Source: Rhodospirillum sp.
Lineage (GTDB): Bacteria; Pseudomonadota; Alphaproteobacteria; Dongiales; Dongiaceae
Length of the DNA: 64,000 nucleotides
Direction of reading: 5' to 3'
NCBI GenBank assembly: GCA_013822765.1
Contig: PNKY01000013.1
Location: 1 to 64,000, forward strand
Part shown: one piece after another, positions 28,221 through 36,133 of the stretch
Layout: each line of letters begins with the position of its first letter
How positions within the stretch are numbered: the stretch's first letter is position 1
Position numbers and translations under genes: made by a program
Notes under the pieces: generated by a model
What the model saw: the letters and a program-made list of their open reading frames with translations, nothing else
What the model was told of the DNA's origin: nothing
Databases searched by the model: none

Positions 28221-29477
28221 TCAGCCGCCCCTCAGGAACTGCCGCGCGGCTGCAAAGCGGCCGAACACGGCGAACAGCAGGATGGTCGCGAGCAGCAGCA
28301 GCGCGCCCAGCGCCGACGCCATCCCCCAGTTCATCGATTCGTTGAGGTGGAAGGTGATCATGTAGCTCAGCATCTGGTCGCTCGGTCCGCCAACCAGCGC
28401 CGGCGTGATGTAGTAGCCGAGCGCCATGATGAACACCAGGAGGGTGCCGGCGGCGAGGCCGGGCAGGGTCTGCGGCAGATAGACCTTCTGAAACGCGACC
28501 CGGTTGGTGGCGCCCAGCGACTGGGCGGCGCGGAAGTGCGAGACCGGAATGTTCTTCATCACGCTATAGAGCGGCAGGATCATGTAGGGCAGCAGGACAT
28601 GCACCATCGCTACCAGCACGCCAAAGCGGTTGAACAGCAGTTGCAGCGGCTGGTCGATGAGATTGAGCCATTGCAGCAGGCTGTTCACCGGCCCGTTGCC
28701 CTGCAGCAGGATGATCCAGGCGGTGGTTCGCACCAGCAGGGATGTCCAGAACGGCAGCATGACGCAGATCATCAGCAGATTCGCCTGGTGCTGCGGCAGG
28801 GCGCTCAGCACGAAGGCTGCGGGGAAACCGAGGACAGCACAGAGCAGGGCGACCTCGAGGCTGATCTCGAACGTGCGCCAGAGTAGGGAAAGATAGAGCG
28901 CGCGTTCGGGCGCGACGCGCGCGATATTGCCGGTGTCATCGAGCTTCAGATCCACCGCGCCCAGCAGGTAGGAGGGCGTCAGTCGGCCGGACTCGTTTTT
29001 CAGCGTGCCCCAATAGGCCGGGTCCGCCCATTTCTTGTCGATCGCGGTGAGCGTTTGCTGCCAGCCTGGCTGCGGGGCCTCCGGCAGCTTGTTGGTGGTC
29101 TTCAGCATCAGGCTGCGAAAGCCTTCTCGGCTGGCGTTCAACTGCCGGGCCAGGACGGCGAGGTTCCGGTCCGGCGGAAAATTCTTGAGGTCCGCCGCCA
29201 GCGCGGCAAAGACCGGTTCCGGCGGCAGGTCCCCGGCCGGCTGCCAGTCCTCAAGCGCGGCGACCGTGCGCGGCAGGGAATCCGGGACGATTGCGTTTTC
29301 CACCGCGCGCAGCATGAACAACAGGATCGGCCCGGCGAACACCGCCAGCAGAAAGGCAAGCAGCGGCAGGATCAGGACCGAGTCGCGCAGCATTTGCCGG
29401 CGCGCAATGCGCCGGATCTCCGCCTTGATCGCCGATGCGCCCGTCGGACTGTTCAGTCCTGCCGCGACACTGTTCAC
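28221..29477 (-). CDS. ABC transporter permease, PotB-like with large periplasmic insertion
   Basis: The 418-residue permease is about 120 residues longer than classical PotB. After the first helix (about 37-60) a hydrophilic segment of about 125 residues ('SLPRTVAALEDWQPAGDLP', 'WQQTLTAIDKKWADPAYWG') precedes the core permease domain. The EAA loop is 'FRAAQSLGATNRVAFQKV' near residue 320. Such insertions occur in some rhizobial polyamine-type permeases. It diverges from the GntR gene across an operator-bearing gap. Confidence 0.9.
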   Translation of the reverse strand: MNSVAAGLNSPTGASAIKAEIRRIARRQMLRDSVLILPLLAFLLAVFAGPILLFMLRAVENAIVPDSLPRTVAALEDWQPAGDLPPEPVFAALAADLKNFPPDRNLAVLARQLNASREGFRSLMLKTTNKLPEAPQPGWQQTLTAIDKKWADPAYWGTLKNESGRLTPSYLLGAVDLKLDDTGNIARVAPERALYLSLLWRTFEISLEVALLCAVLGFPAAFVLSALPQHQANLLMICVMLPFWTSLLVRTTAWIILLQGNGPVNSLLQWLNLIDQPLQLLFNRFGVLVAMVHVLLPYMILPLYSVMKNIPVSHFRAAQSLGATNRVAFQKVYLPQTLPGLAAGTLLVFIMALGYYITPALVGGPSDQMLSYMITFHLNESMNWGMASALGALLLLATILLFAVFGRFAAARQFLRGG

Positions 29478-29502
29478 GTCCCCGATCCTGGTCAGCCGCC
29501 AA

Positions 29503-29524
29503 TATTATAGTTGTTGTGATCACG
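29503..29524 (-). promoter_or_regulatory. Operator copy 2 with minus-strand TATAAT box
   Basis: Read on the minus strand the element is CGTGATCACA (29524-29515), five bases, then TATAAT (29509-29504). Layout and N5 spacing match the copies at 18802 and 32871. The TATAAT is a consensus -10 box for the divergent permease operon, so a regulator bound here would sit between -35 and -10 and repress. It lies 46 bp before the GntR start and fits autoregulation. Confidence 0.6.
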
Positions 29525-29569
29525 CATTACACCTAGAGTCGTGATCGCGACTCCATCGGACGCGGTTAC

Positions 29570-30286
29570 ATGAACGCCAAGAAGGCACCGGCTAGAAAGC
29601 CACGCTCCCCAGAGAGCACTCCCGGCGAGCTCCAACTGGAAATGCCCAAGCTTCAGCGCAACACGCTGAACGAGGAAGTCTATGACCAGCTGAAGCACGC
29701 GCTGATGACCGGCCGCATCGCGCCCGGCTCCACCATGACCATTCGCAGCCTTGCCAAGTCGTTTGGCATCAGCCCGATGCCGGTGCGCGAGGCGCTGCGC
29801 CGGCTGGTGGCGGAGCATGTCCTGGTGCTGCTGCCCAACCGCAGTGTTTCCCTGCCCATCATCACACGCGAGCGGTTCCGCGAGATCACGCGCATTCGCA
29901 CGTCGCTGGAAGGTTTGGCGGCCGAGGAAGCGACGCCTCTCATCACCGCCGATACAGTCAGGAAGATGGCGGTATTGAACGACGAGATGGAACTGCCCGG
30001 GCAGACCAAGCGTCCGGAATACCTGTCCAAGAACCGGGAATTCCACTTCTGCCTCTATCAAAGCTCGCGCTTGCCGACGCTGGTGAAGATCATCGAGGCG
30101 TTGTGGCTGCAGATCGGCCCCCTCCTCACCATCCAGCGGGAGGAGTTCGCCTCGAGCGGCGTGATCGTCCAGACCCAGCATCGCCGGCTGCTCAAGGCAC
30201 TCAAGAAGGGCGATGCCGTCGAAGCCCGCGACGCGGTCGTGAACGACATCGAGGACGCCGCCAAGGTTATCGGCGCCAGCTTGTAG
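29570..30286 (+). CDS. GntR-family regulator, FCD subfamily; likely regulator of the hydantoinase/BKACE regulon
   Basis: The 238-residue protein has a winged helix ('QLKHALMTGRIAPGSTMTIR', 'FGISPMPVREALRRLVAEHV') at about 35-98 and an FCD domain at about 105-230 ('EFHFCLYQSSRLPTLVKII', 'QTQHRRLLKALKKGDA'). It is divergent from the PotB-like gene and convergent, with a six-base gap, to the aminotransferase gene. The motif TGTGATCACA-N5-TGTGAT beside it and at two nearby operon starts makes it the best candidate regulator of the whole region. Confidence 0.9.
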   Translation: MNAKKAPARKPRSPESTPGELQLEMPKLQRNTLNEEVYDQLKHALMTGRIAPGSTMTIRSLAKSFGISPMPVREALRRLVAEHVLVLLPNRSVSLPIITRERFREITRIRTSLEGLAAEEATPLITADTVRKMAVLNDEMELPGQTKRPEYLSKNREFHFCLYQSSRLPTLVKIIEALWLQIGPLLTIQREEFASSGVIVQTQHRRLLKALKKGDAVEARDAVVNDIEDAAKVIGASL

Positions 30287-30292
30287 CACCGC

Positions 30293-31657
30293 TCAGCTCT
30301 GCGGGAAGGCCGCTCGCACCACGTCGCCGCGGCTCACCAAGAACTCTTCCACCGCCTGGCAGAACGATTCTGCTTCCACATCGCTGGTCTCGATCGACAG
30401 ATTGCCCATGATGCGGCGCGAGATGTATTGGCCGGCCGCCAGCATGTCGAGGTGGAACAGCTTTTTCAGGTCCGCAACGGCCTGTTCGCGCCCGTGCTCA
30501 CCCCGGTCGAGGTCGCCTGCATTGCGGGTCGGGCCAACGTGGAAATGGATGCCGAAGATCGACCCGATGCCGGTCGTCTGCATCGGCACATCGAGCTTCC
30601 GGGCGAGATCGTTCAGCCGCGCGCGCAACCGGTCGCCCAAGGCATTCATCCGGCCTTGCGCTTCGGTGGTCAGCACGCTGGTCAGCGCGGCATGACCTGC
30701 CGCCATCGCCACCACATTGTTGTTGAAGGTGCCGCCGTGGGGATAGGCATCGGGCCGCCCGGGATCGAACCGCGCCATGATCTCGGCACGGCCGCCGAAC
30801 GCGCCGATGGTCATGCCGCCGCCGACATACTTGCCGAGTGTCATGATGTCCGGTCGGACTCCCATCAGGTGCTGCACGCCGCCGGGATCGAGGCGCGAAG
30901 TCATGACCTCGTCCAGGATCAGGAGCACCTTGTGCTCGTCGCAGGCCGCGCGTAAGCCCTTGAGAAAGGCGGGATCGGCCGGCAGTGCGCCGGCGCCGCC
31001 TTGCATCGGCTCGACAATGACGGCGGCCAGCTTGCCGGCGTTGGCCGCAATGTCGGCCTTCGCCTTCGCCAGATCGTTGAAGGTCGAGGTGATCCACTCG
31101 AACTTCATGTTGAGCGGTGATCCGCCGTGCGAGAAATAGAGGATGGAGCCGTGATAGGCGCCGTCGAAGATCAACACCGCCGGCTTGCTGCTGGTCGCGC
31201 GCGCGGTGGCGAGGGCAAGCAGGTTCGCCTCGGTGCCGGAGTTGCAGAAGCGCAGCAGTTCCATCGCGGGGAAGCGCCGCTGGATTTCTTCCGCCAGCAG
31301 CCGTTCGTGCTTGGTCGGCGCACCGAGGTTGATGCCGCCGGCCAGCGCCTGGCGCACCGCCTCGGCGATCACCGAGTTGGAGTGGCCGAACACGCCGGCG
31401 GTGTATTCGTTGATGAAGTCGACATAGCTGTGCCCGTCGACGTCCGTCAGCTTGCTGCCCTTGCCGGACGCCATGTAGAGCGGGAAGGGCGAAAAATGCA
31501 CGGTCGTGCGGGTGTTGCCACCGGGCAGGCGCTGGGTTGCCAGCTGCGCCAGCCGCTGGCTTTCCGGGTTGGCGACGATGTACCGCTCTTCCGCCTCGCG
31601 CACGGCGGAGCTGAGGTTCTGGTTGCGGTTGAGGGCGGCAGCAGACGCGCTCGACAT
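30293..31657 (-). CDS. Class III aminotransferase, glutamate-1-semialdehyde aminomutase-like
   Basis: I set the start at 31657 (454 residues, 'MSSASAAALNRNQNLSSAV'); upstream in-frame sequence is a shadow of the binding-protein gene. PLP motifs are 'FCNSGTEANLLALATARA', 'ILDEVMTSRLDPGGVQHLMG' and the Schiff-base Lys in 'MTLGKYVGGGMTIGAFGG'. It resembles HemL but is probably a catabolic aminotransferase or aminomutase acting on an amino acid or beta-amino acid, given the ABC transporter and BKACE neighbours. It is co-directional with the polyamine-type binding protein 80 bp upstream. Confidence 0.9.
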   Translation of the reverse strand: MSSASAAALNRNQNLSSAVREAEERYIVANPESQRLAQLATQRLPGGNTRTTVHFSPFPLYMASGKGSKLTDVDGHSYVDFINEYTAGVFGHSNSVIAEAVRQALAGGINLGAPTKHERLLAEEIQRRFPAMELLRFCNSGTEANLLALATARATSSKPAVLIFDGAYHGSILYFSHGGSPLNMKFEWITSTFNDLAKAKADIAANAGKLAAVIVEPMQGGAGALPADPAFLKGLRAACDEHKVLLILDEVMTSRLDPGGVQHLMGVRPDIMTLGKYVGGGMTIGAFGGRAEIMARFDPGRPDAYPHGGTFNNNVVAMAAGHAALTSVLTTEAQGRMNALGDRLRARLNDLARKLDVPMQTTGIGSIFGIHFHVGPTRNAGDLDRGEHGREQAVADLKKLFHLDMLAAGQYISRRIMGNLSIETSDVEAESFCQAVEEFLVSRGDVVRAAFPQS

Positions 31658-31737
31658 GATCTTCTCCGCTGGAAATGAAAGGTCAGGCGGCGCGGATGGA
31701 CGCCGCCTGACCGAGTATAGGGAAGCTCGCGTTCTCG

Positions 31738-32793
31738 TTATTGCGCCGCCCAGGCGTTGAAGCGTTCCGTCGTCGCCGCCTGGTGCTCCACCCAGAAATC
31801 GTCGCTGTAGACCGCCGCCCACGCCGCCTTGTCGGGCGAGGTCGGCAGGCCGTCCTTGATCGGAGCGGGCATCAGGTCGTAGGCCGCAAGCGTCGGAACG
31901 CCGTAGCTGAGGTTCTCCACCAGCGCAGCCTGCGTGGCCGGGCGAGAGTAGAATTCCAGCATCTTGGCGGCCGCCGACGGGTTCGGGCCGTTGGCGATCT
32001 GGACCCAATAGTCGGTGCCGACCCAGAAACCGCTGTCCCAGGCGATCACGAGGTTGCGGTTGTTCTCCTTCGCGGCGCCGCTGACGCGCGCGTTGAAGTT
32101 GACGACCATCGCCACATCGCCGGCCAGCAGGCGCTGCATGCCGTCGGCGGCGCTTTCCGCCCACAGGATGTGCGGTTTCAGTTCGTCCAGCTTCTTGAAG
32201 GCACGATCGAATCCGGCCGGTTCGGCGAGGACCTTGTAGATGTCCTCCTTTTTCACACCGTCGGCCATCAACGCGATTTCGATCATGATGCGGGCATCCT
32301 TGTAGGCGCCGCGCTTGCCCGGCCATTTCTCGACGTTCCAGTAGTCGGCCCAGCTCTTCGGGCCGTCCTTGATCTTGTCGCCGTCGTAGGCCAGCACCGT
32401 CGACCAGATGTCGGACGCGATGCCGCAATCGTGGGCGGCGTAGTCGATCTGCTTGTCGCGGCCGCCGAGCTTGTCCCAGTCGAGCTTGACGAAAGCGCCC
32501 TCGTCGCAGCCCTGGATCACCTGCGGGCTCTCGAACGCGGCCAGATCCCAGGTCACCTTGCCGGCCTCGATCTGGCTGGTGAGCTTGGCGTATTCGCCGC
32601 CGAACTCCTCCTCGACCACCTTGATGCCGGTCTCTTTCATGAATGGCTCGAACAGGGCCTTGCGATAGGCGTCCTGCCAGACGCCGCCCCAACCCACCAC
32701 CACGACCTGTTCTTCGGCGGTGGCGATCCGCGAACCACCAATGCCGGTAACCAACGCGAGGGCGAGCGCCCCGCGCAAGAAGCTCCCTCTCAT
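31738..32793 (-). CDS. ABC transporter substrate-binding protein, spermidine/putrescine PotD-like
   Basis: I chose the ATG at 32793 (351 residues), which follows a gggagg ribosome-binding site and gives a good Sec signal 'MRGSFLRGALALALVTGIGG'. The 13 extra upstream codons would spoil the signal. The mature protein has 'VVVVGWGGVWQDAYRKALF' and 'KWPGKRGAYKDARIMIEIAL', typical of PotD/PotF-type proteins. Its permeases are at 27392-29477, on the far side of the GntR and aminotransferase genes. Its promoter region is shared with the BKACE operon and holds operator copy 3. Confidence 0.92.
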   Translation of the reverse strand: MRGSFLRGALALALVTGIGGSRIATAEEQVVVVGWGGVWQDAYRKALFEPFMKETGIKVVEEEFGGEYAKLTSQIEAGKVTWDLAAFESPQVIQGCDEGAFVKLDWDKLGGRDKQIDYAAHDCGIASDIWSTVLAYDGDKIKDGPKSWADYWNVEKWPGKRGAYKDARIMIEIALMADGVKKEDIYKVLAEPAGFDRAFKKLDELKPHILWAESAADGMQRLLAGDVAMVVNFNARVSGAAKENNRNLVIAWDSGFWVGTDYWVQIANGPNPSAAAKMLEFYSRPATQAALVENLSYGVPTLAAYDLMPAPIKDGLPTSPDKAAWAAVYSDDFWVEHQAATTERFNAWAAQ

Positions 32794-32870
32794 CTCAACC
32801 TCCCTAGGCGGCATGCGCCGCGTCCAGCCCACGTTTGCGCTTGTCGCAGGCGTTTCTCCGCCTGCAGTAT

Positions 32871-32891
32871 TGTGATCACAAGCACTGTGAT
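32871..32891 (+). promoter_or_regulatory. Operator copy 3: TGTGATCACA-N5-TGTGAT
   Basis: The perfect palindrome TTGTGATCACAA (32870-32881) is followed, five bases after its TGTGATCACA core, by TGTGAT (32886-32891). This repeats the layout at 18802-18822 exactly. It lies in the 150-bp gap between the divergent binding-protein and BKACE genes, so one site can control both directions. Confidence 0.62.
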
Positions 32892-32943
32892 GCTAAGGTA
32901 GTGCCAAGGCGCGTGTCAACACGCCGGAAGGGGAGGAGTTACC

Positions 32944-33903
32944 ATGTCTCAGCAACCGGAAACGGCGGCGAAAGCCGGCCGCAAGGTGATCATCACCTGC
33001 GCGGTGACGGGTTCCGTCCATACGCCCACGATGACGCCTTATCTTCCGATAACACCCGATGATATCGCGCGCGAATCCATCGCCGCGTCCGAGGCTGGGG
33101 CGGCAATCATCCATCTGCACGCGCGCAACGCGAAGGACGGCAGTCCAACTCCGGATCCCAACGTCTTCATGCAGTTCCTGCCGCGCATCAAGCAGAACTG
33201 CGATTCCGTGATCAACATCACCACCGGCGGCTCGCTCGGCATGAGCATGGAAGACAGGCTGGCCGCACCGCTGCGCGCCAAGCCGGAACTCTGTTCGCTC
33301 AACATGGGCTCGATGAATTTCGGCATCTATCACGTGACCGACAAGATCTCGGACTGGAAGTACGACTGGGAGAAGCCGTACGTCGAGCGCACGCGCGAGA
33401 ATGTCGTCAGCAACAGCTTCGCGCAGATCGAGCGCTTCATCCGGGATCTCGGCCAGGGCTGCGGCGCCCGCTTCGAATGCGAATGCTACGATGTCGGGCA
33501 CCTCTACACGCTGGCGCATTTCCTGGACCGCAAGCTGCTCGAGCCGCCGTTGTTCGTGCAGACCATCTTCGGCGTGCTGGGGGGCATCGGCCCGCATCCC
33601 GACGACCTGATGCATATGCGGCGGACGGCGGACCGCCTGTTCGGCAAGGATTATCAATGGTCGATCCTGGCCGCCGGCCGGCATCAGATCAACCTGGCCA
33701 CCATCGGCGCCGCGATGGGCGGCAATGTGCGCGTGGGGCTGGAGGACAGCATCTATCTCGGCCCTGGCCGACTGGCGAAGAGCAATGCCGAACAGGTGCA
33801 GAAGATCCGCACCATCCTGGAGGCGCTGTCGCTGGAGATTGCGACGCCGGAGGAAGCACGCAAAATGCTGAAGCTGAAGGGCGGCGATCAGGTCGCCTTC
33901 TAG
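32944..33903 (+). CDS. BKACE-family beta-keto acid cleavage enzyme (DUF849)
   Basis: The 319-residue TIM-barrel protein shows BKACE motifs: 'VIITCAVTGSVHTPTMTPYL', 'GAAIIHLHARNAKDGSP' with the Zn-binding HxH, 'INITTGG', 'FECECYDVGHLYTL' and 'VRVGLEDSIYLGPG'. BKACE enzymes transfer the acetyl end of a beta-keto acid to CoA, giving acetoacetate and a new acyl-CoA. Known substrates include 3-keto-5-aminohexanoate and dehydrocarnitine. The thioesterase and oxidoreductase genes downstream suggest an amino or quaternary-amine beta-keto acid; the substrate remains inferred. A gggagg-type site precedes the ATG. Confidence 0.93.
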   Translation: MSQQPETAAKAGRKVIITCAVTGSVHTPTMTPYLPITPDDIARESIAASEAGAAIIHLHARNAKDGSPTPDPNVFMQFLPRIKQNCDSVINITTGGSLGMSMEDRLAAPLRAKPELCSLNMGSMNFGIYHVTDKISDWKYDWEKPYVERTRENVVSNSFAQIERFIRDLGQGCGARFECECYDVGHLYTLAHFLDRKLLEPPLFVQTIFGVLGGIGPHPDDLMHMRRTADRLFGKDYQWSILAAGRHQINLATIGAAMGGNVRVGLEDSIYLGPGRLAKSNAEQVQKIRTILEALSLEIATPEEARKMLKLKGGDQVAF

Positions 33904-33911
33904 GGGGTTCG

Positions 33912-34343
33912 ATGGCGCGACAGATCGAGAGCTTCCGCGGCGTGGTCTATCCCTGGTTCTGCGATTTCATGGGCCACATGAATACGCAGTTCTATTGCAC
34001 GCTGTTCGACGGCGCGACCTTGCATTTCCTGGCGCACTTGGCGAAGAAGTCGGAGCTGGATTCGCGCGGCTGCGGCTGGGTCGATCTGCGCCAGGTGATC
34101 GAGTACAAGCACGAGGTTCGCTCGGGCGAGTTGCTGCTGATCCGCACCCAGCTCATCAAGATCGGCAATTCCTCGCTCGGCTTCCTGCACGAAATGCGCG
34201 ACACGGAGCAAGAAACTCTGCGTGCGACCAGCGAGCATGTGGTAGCGATGTTCAGCCTGTCGGAGCGCAAGTCGACGCCGCTCGACGACACCACCCGGGC
34301 GCGTGCCACGGACCTGATGAATGACCAGACCCACCCGCATTGA
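33912..34343 (+). CDS. Hot-dog fold acyl-CoA thioesterase (4HBT family)
   Basis: The 143-residue protein starts 'MARQIESFRGVVYPWFCDFM' and then has 'GHMNTQFYCTLFDGATLHF', where Asp18, Gly21 and His22 match the D-x-x-G-H active-site region of the 4-hydroxybenzoyl-CoA thioesterase family. It probably hydrolyses the acyl-CoA made by the BKACE enzyme 8 bp upstream, as betainyl-CoA thioesterase does in carnitine catabolism. It overlaps the FAD oxidoreductase gene by 23 bp. Confidence 0.86.
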   Translation: MARQIESFRGVVYPWFCDFMGHMNTQFYCTLFDGATLHFLAHLAKKSELDSRGCGWVDLRQVIEYKHEVRSGELLLIRTQLIKIGNSSLGFLHEMRDTEQETLRATSEHVVAMFSLSERKSTPLDDTTRARATDLMNDQTHPH

Positions 34344-35739
34344 GGGCCGCTGCGCCTGGCTGCGCGAGGCGATCGCGCCGGGCGAAACCGATGCTCCGGA
34401 GCTCGACACCGACGCCAAGGCGGACGTCTGCATCGTCGGCGGCGGCTTGGCCGGCCTGTGGACCGCGATCACCATCAAGCAGCGCGCCCCGTCGACCAAT
34501 GTGACGATCGTGGAGGCGGACATCTGCGGCGGCGGCGCCAGCGGACGCAACTCCGGCATGGTGCTGTCGCAGTGGGCCAAGTTCTCGGCGCTGGAAGCCT
34601 TCTGCGGAACCAAGGACGCGATCCGCCTGGGCAACGAGTTCGGCAACTCCGCGAGCAACATCGAGGCCTTCTGCCACGAGCACGGCATCGATGCCGAGTT
34701 CCGCCGCGACGGCTGGATCTGGGGCGCGACCTGCGCACGCCAGGTCGGCTCCTGGAACGGCATCCTTGCTGCGCACGCCAAGCACAATATCCACGTATTC
34801 CGACCGCTGACGAGCACGGAGATTGCCGAGCGCACTGGCAGCCGGTCCTTTCTGGCCGGGATCTTCGACCCGACGGCTGCAACCCTCCATCCCGGGAAAT
34901 GGGTCCGTGGGCTGCGCCGCGTGGCCTTGCAGCGCGGGGTCCGCATCTTCGAAAATTCGCCGATGACTCGGCTGGAACGGAGCGCGCCGCCGGTCGTGCG
35001 AACGGCAAAAGGCTCGGTCACCGCGGCACGCGTCGTGCTGACAATGAATGCTTGGTCGCTCGGGCTGCCGGAACTGCGCGGTGCGATCCTGGTGATCGCG
35101 AGCGATGACGCGGTGACTGAGCCGGCGCCGGACCTGCTGGACAAGATCGGCTACAGGGCCAGGCCGCTGATGGGCGATTCGCAGACCTTCGTCACCGGCT
35201 TCCGCACCACCGGCAATCACCGGTTCAATCCGGGGGTCAGTGGCGGGATCATCGGGTTCGGCACCATGCAAGGCCAGCGGTTCGAGGGCCGCTCCATCCG
35301 CGAGGACGATATGCACGCCTGCGTGCAGCGCGGTCATCCGGCTTTGGCTGGTCTCACGTTTGCCGACAGCTGGTGCGGGCCGATCGACCGCACTCAGAGC
35401 GGCCTGCCGCTGTTCGGCGCGCTGCCGACCTGCCCGGATATCTTCTACGGCTATGGCTTCTCCGGGAACGGACTTTCCACCACGCCGATCGCCGGGCGGA
35501 TCCTCGCCTCTCTCGCGCTGGGCGGACAGGATGAATGGTCGCAATGCGGGCTGGTACGACCGGCGCAGAGTTGGCTGCCGCCGGAGCCGCTCCGCTACGT
35601 CGGCGCCCTGATGGTCCGCGCTGCGATCAAGCGCAAGGATGCGCTGGCCTATGAGGACCGCGAGCCGGGTTTCCTCGTGCGCCGGCTGGCTGCCCTTGCG
35701 CCCGGCGGCATCACGACGTCCCGCGTGACGAAAAACTGA
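34321..35739 (+). CDS. FAD-dependent amine/amino acid oxidoreductase, DadA/DAO family
   Basis: The 472-residue flavoprotein has the dinucleotide-binding motif 'ADVCIVGGGLAGLWTAITIK' near residue 35, then 'ADICGGGASGRNSGMVLSQW' and the C-terminal FAD contact 'YGFSGNGLSTTPIAGRILA' near 385. The pattern matches gamma-glutamylputrescine oxidase/PuuB-like and D-amino acid dehydrogenase proteins, which oxidise C-N bonds. It may deaminate or demethylate the pathway intermediate. Its start lies inside the thioesterase gene, so translation is coupled. Confidence 0.88.
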   Translation: MTRPTRIEGRCAWLREAIAPGETDAPELDTDAKADVCIVGGGLAGLWTAITIKQRAPSTNVTIVEADICGGGASGRNSGMVLSQWAKFSALEAFCGTKDAIRLGNEFGNSASNIEAFCHEHGIDAEFRRDGWIWGATCARQVGSWNGILAAHAKHNIHVFRPLTSTEIAERTGSRSFLAGIFDPTAATLHPGKWVRGLRRVALQRGVRIFENSPMTRLERSAPPVVRTAKGSVTAARVVLTMNAWSLGLPELRGAILVIASDDAVTEPAPDLLDKIGYRARPLMGDSQTFVTGFRTTGNHRFNPGVSGGIIGFGTMQGQRFEGRSIREDDMHACVQRGHPALAGLTFADSWCGPIDRTQSGLPLFGALPTCPDIFYGYGFSGNGLSTTPIAGRILASLALGGQDEWSQCGLVRPAQSWLPPEPLRYVGALMVRAAIKRKDALAYEDREPGFLVRRLAALAPGGITTSRVTKN

Positions 35740-35751
35740 CAGGAGAGAGCC

Positions 35752-36117
35752 ATGCCCGAGGCCAAGCATTTCCCGTTCGACAAGCTGCCCTTTATCCCGT
35801 GCAAGGCGCCGGGCGGCGAGACCAGGATCGCCCGCGTGATCAACAAGGAGATCAGCCACAACATGGGCGGCGGGCTGGAAGTGGGCGAGAATATCTGCAT
35901 CCACTGGACCACGCTCTATGACGAGATCCTGTTCATTCACGAGGGCAGCATGATCGTGCGCTCCGGCGGCAAGGAACACGAGTGCCGCGCCGGCGATATC
36001 GTGTGGCTGCCGGAAGGCTGCACGCTGGACTATGATATCACTGGCCGGCGTTGCGCCTATTTCTATGCGCTCTATCCGTTCGACTGGGCGGCGCGCAACG
36101 GGATGGCTGAGCCCTGA
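35752..36117 (+). CDS. Cupin-domain protein, EutQ-like
   Basis: The 121-residue single-cupin protein resembles the C-terminal half of ethanolamine-utilisation protein EutQ: 'ICIHWTTLYDEILFIHEG', 'AGDIVWLPEGCTLDYDI' and 'CAYFYALYPFDWA'. Metal-ligand positions include His43 and Glu50, but a full three-His-one-Glu set is not clear. No other eut gene is nearby, so a role in ethanolamine use is unlikely. An aggagag ribosome-binding site precedes the ATG. Role in the pathway is unknown. Confidence 0.8.
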   Translation: MPEAKHFPFDKLPFIPCKAPGGETRIARVINKEISHNMGGGLEVGENICIHWTTLYDEILFIHEGSMIVRSGGKEHECRAGDIVWLPEGCTLDYDITGRRCAYFYALYPFDWAARNGMAEP

Positions 36118-36133
36118 TCTTGGAAACCCGTAG

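Noticed and set aside
30293..31657. Haem-biosynthetic hemL
   Set aside because: Sequence resembles the GSAM family, but it stands beside an ABC binding protein and BKACE operon, not with haem genes.
35752..36117. Ethanolamine-utilisation locus
   Set aside because: Only the EutQ-like cupin is present; no eutBC, eutE or shell proteins are found.
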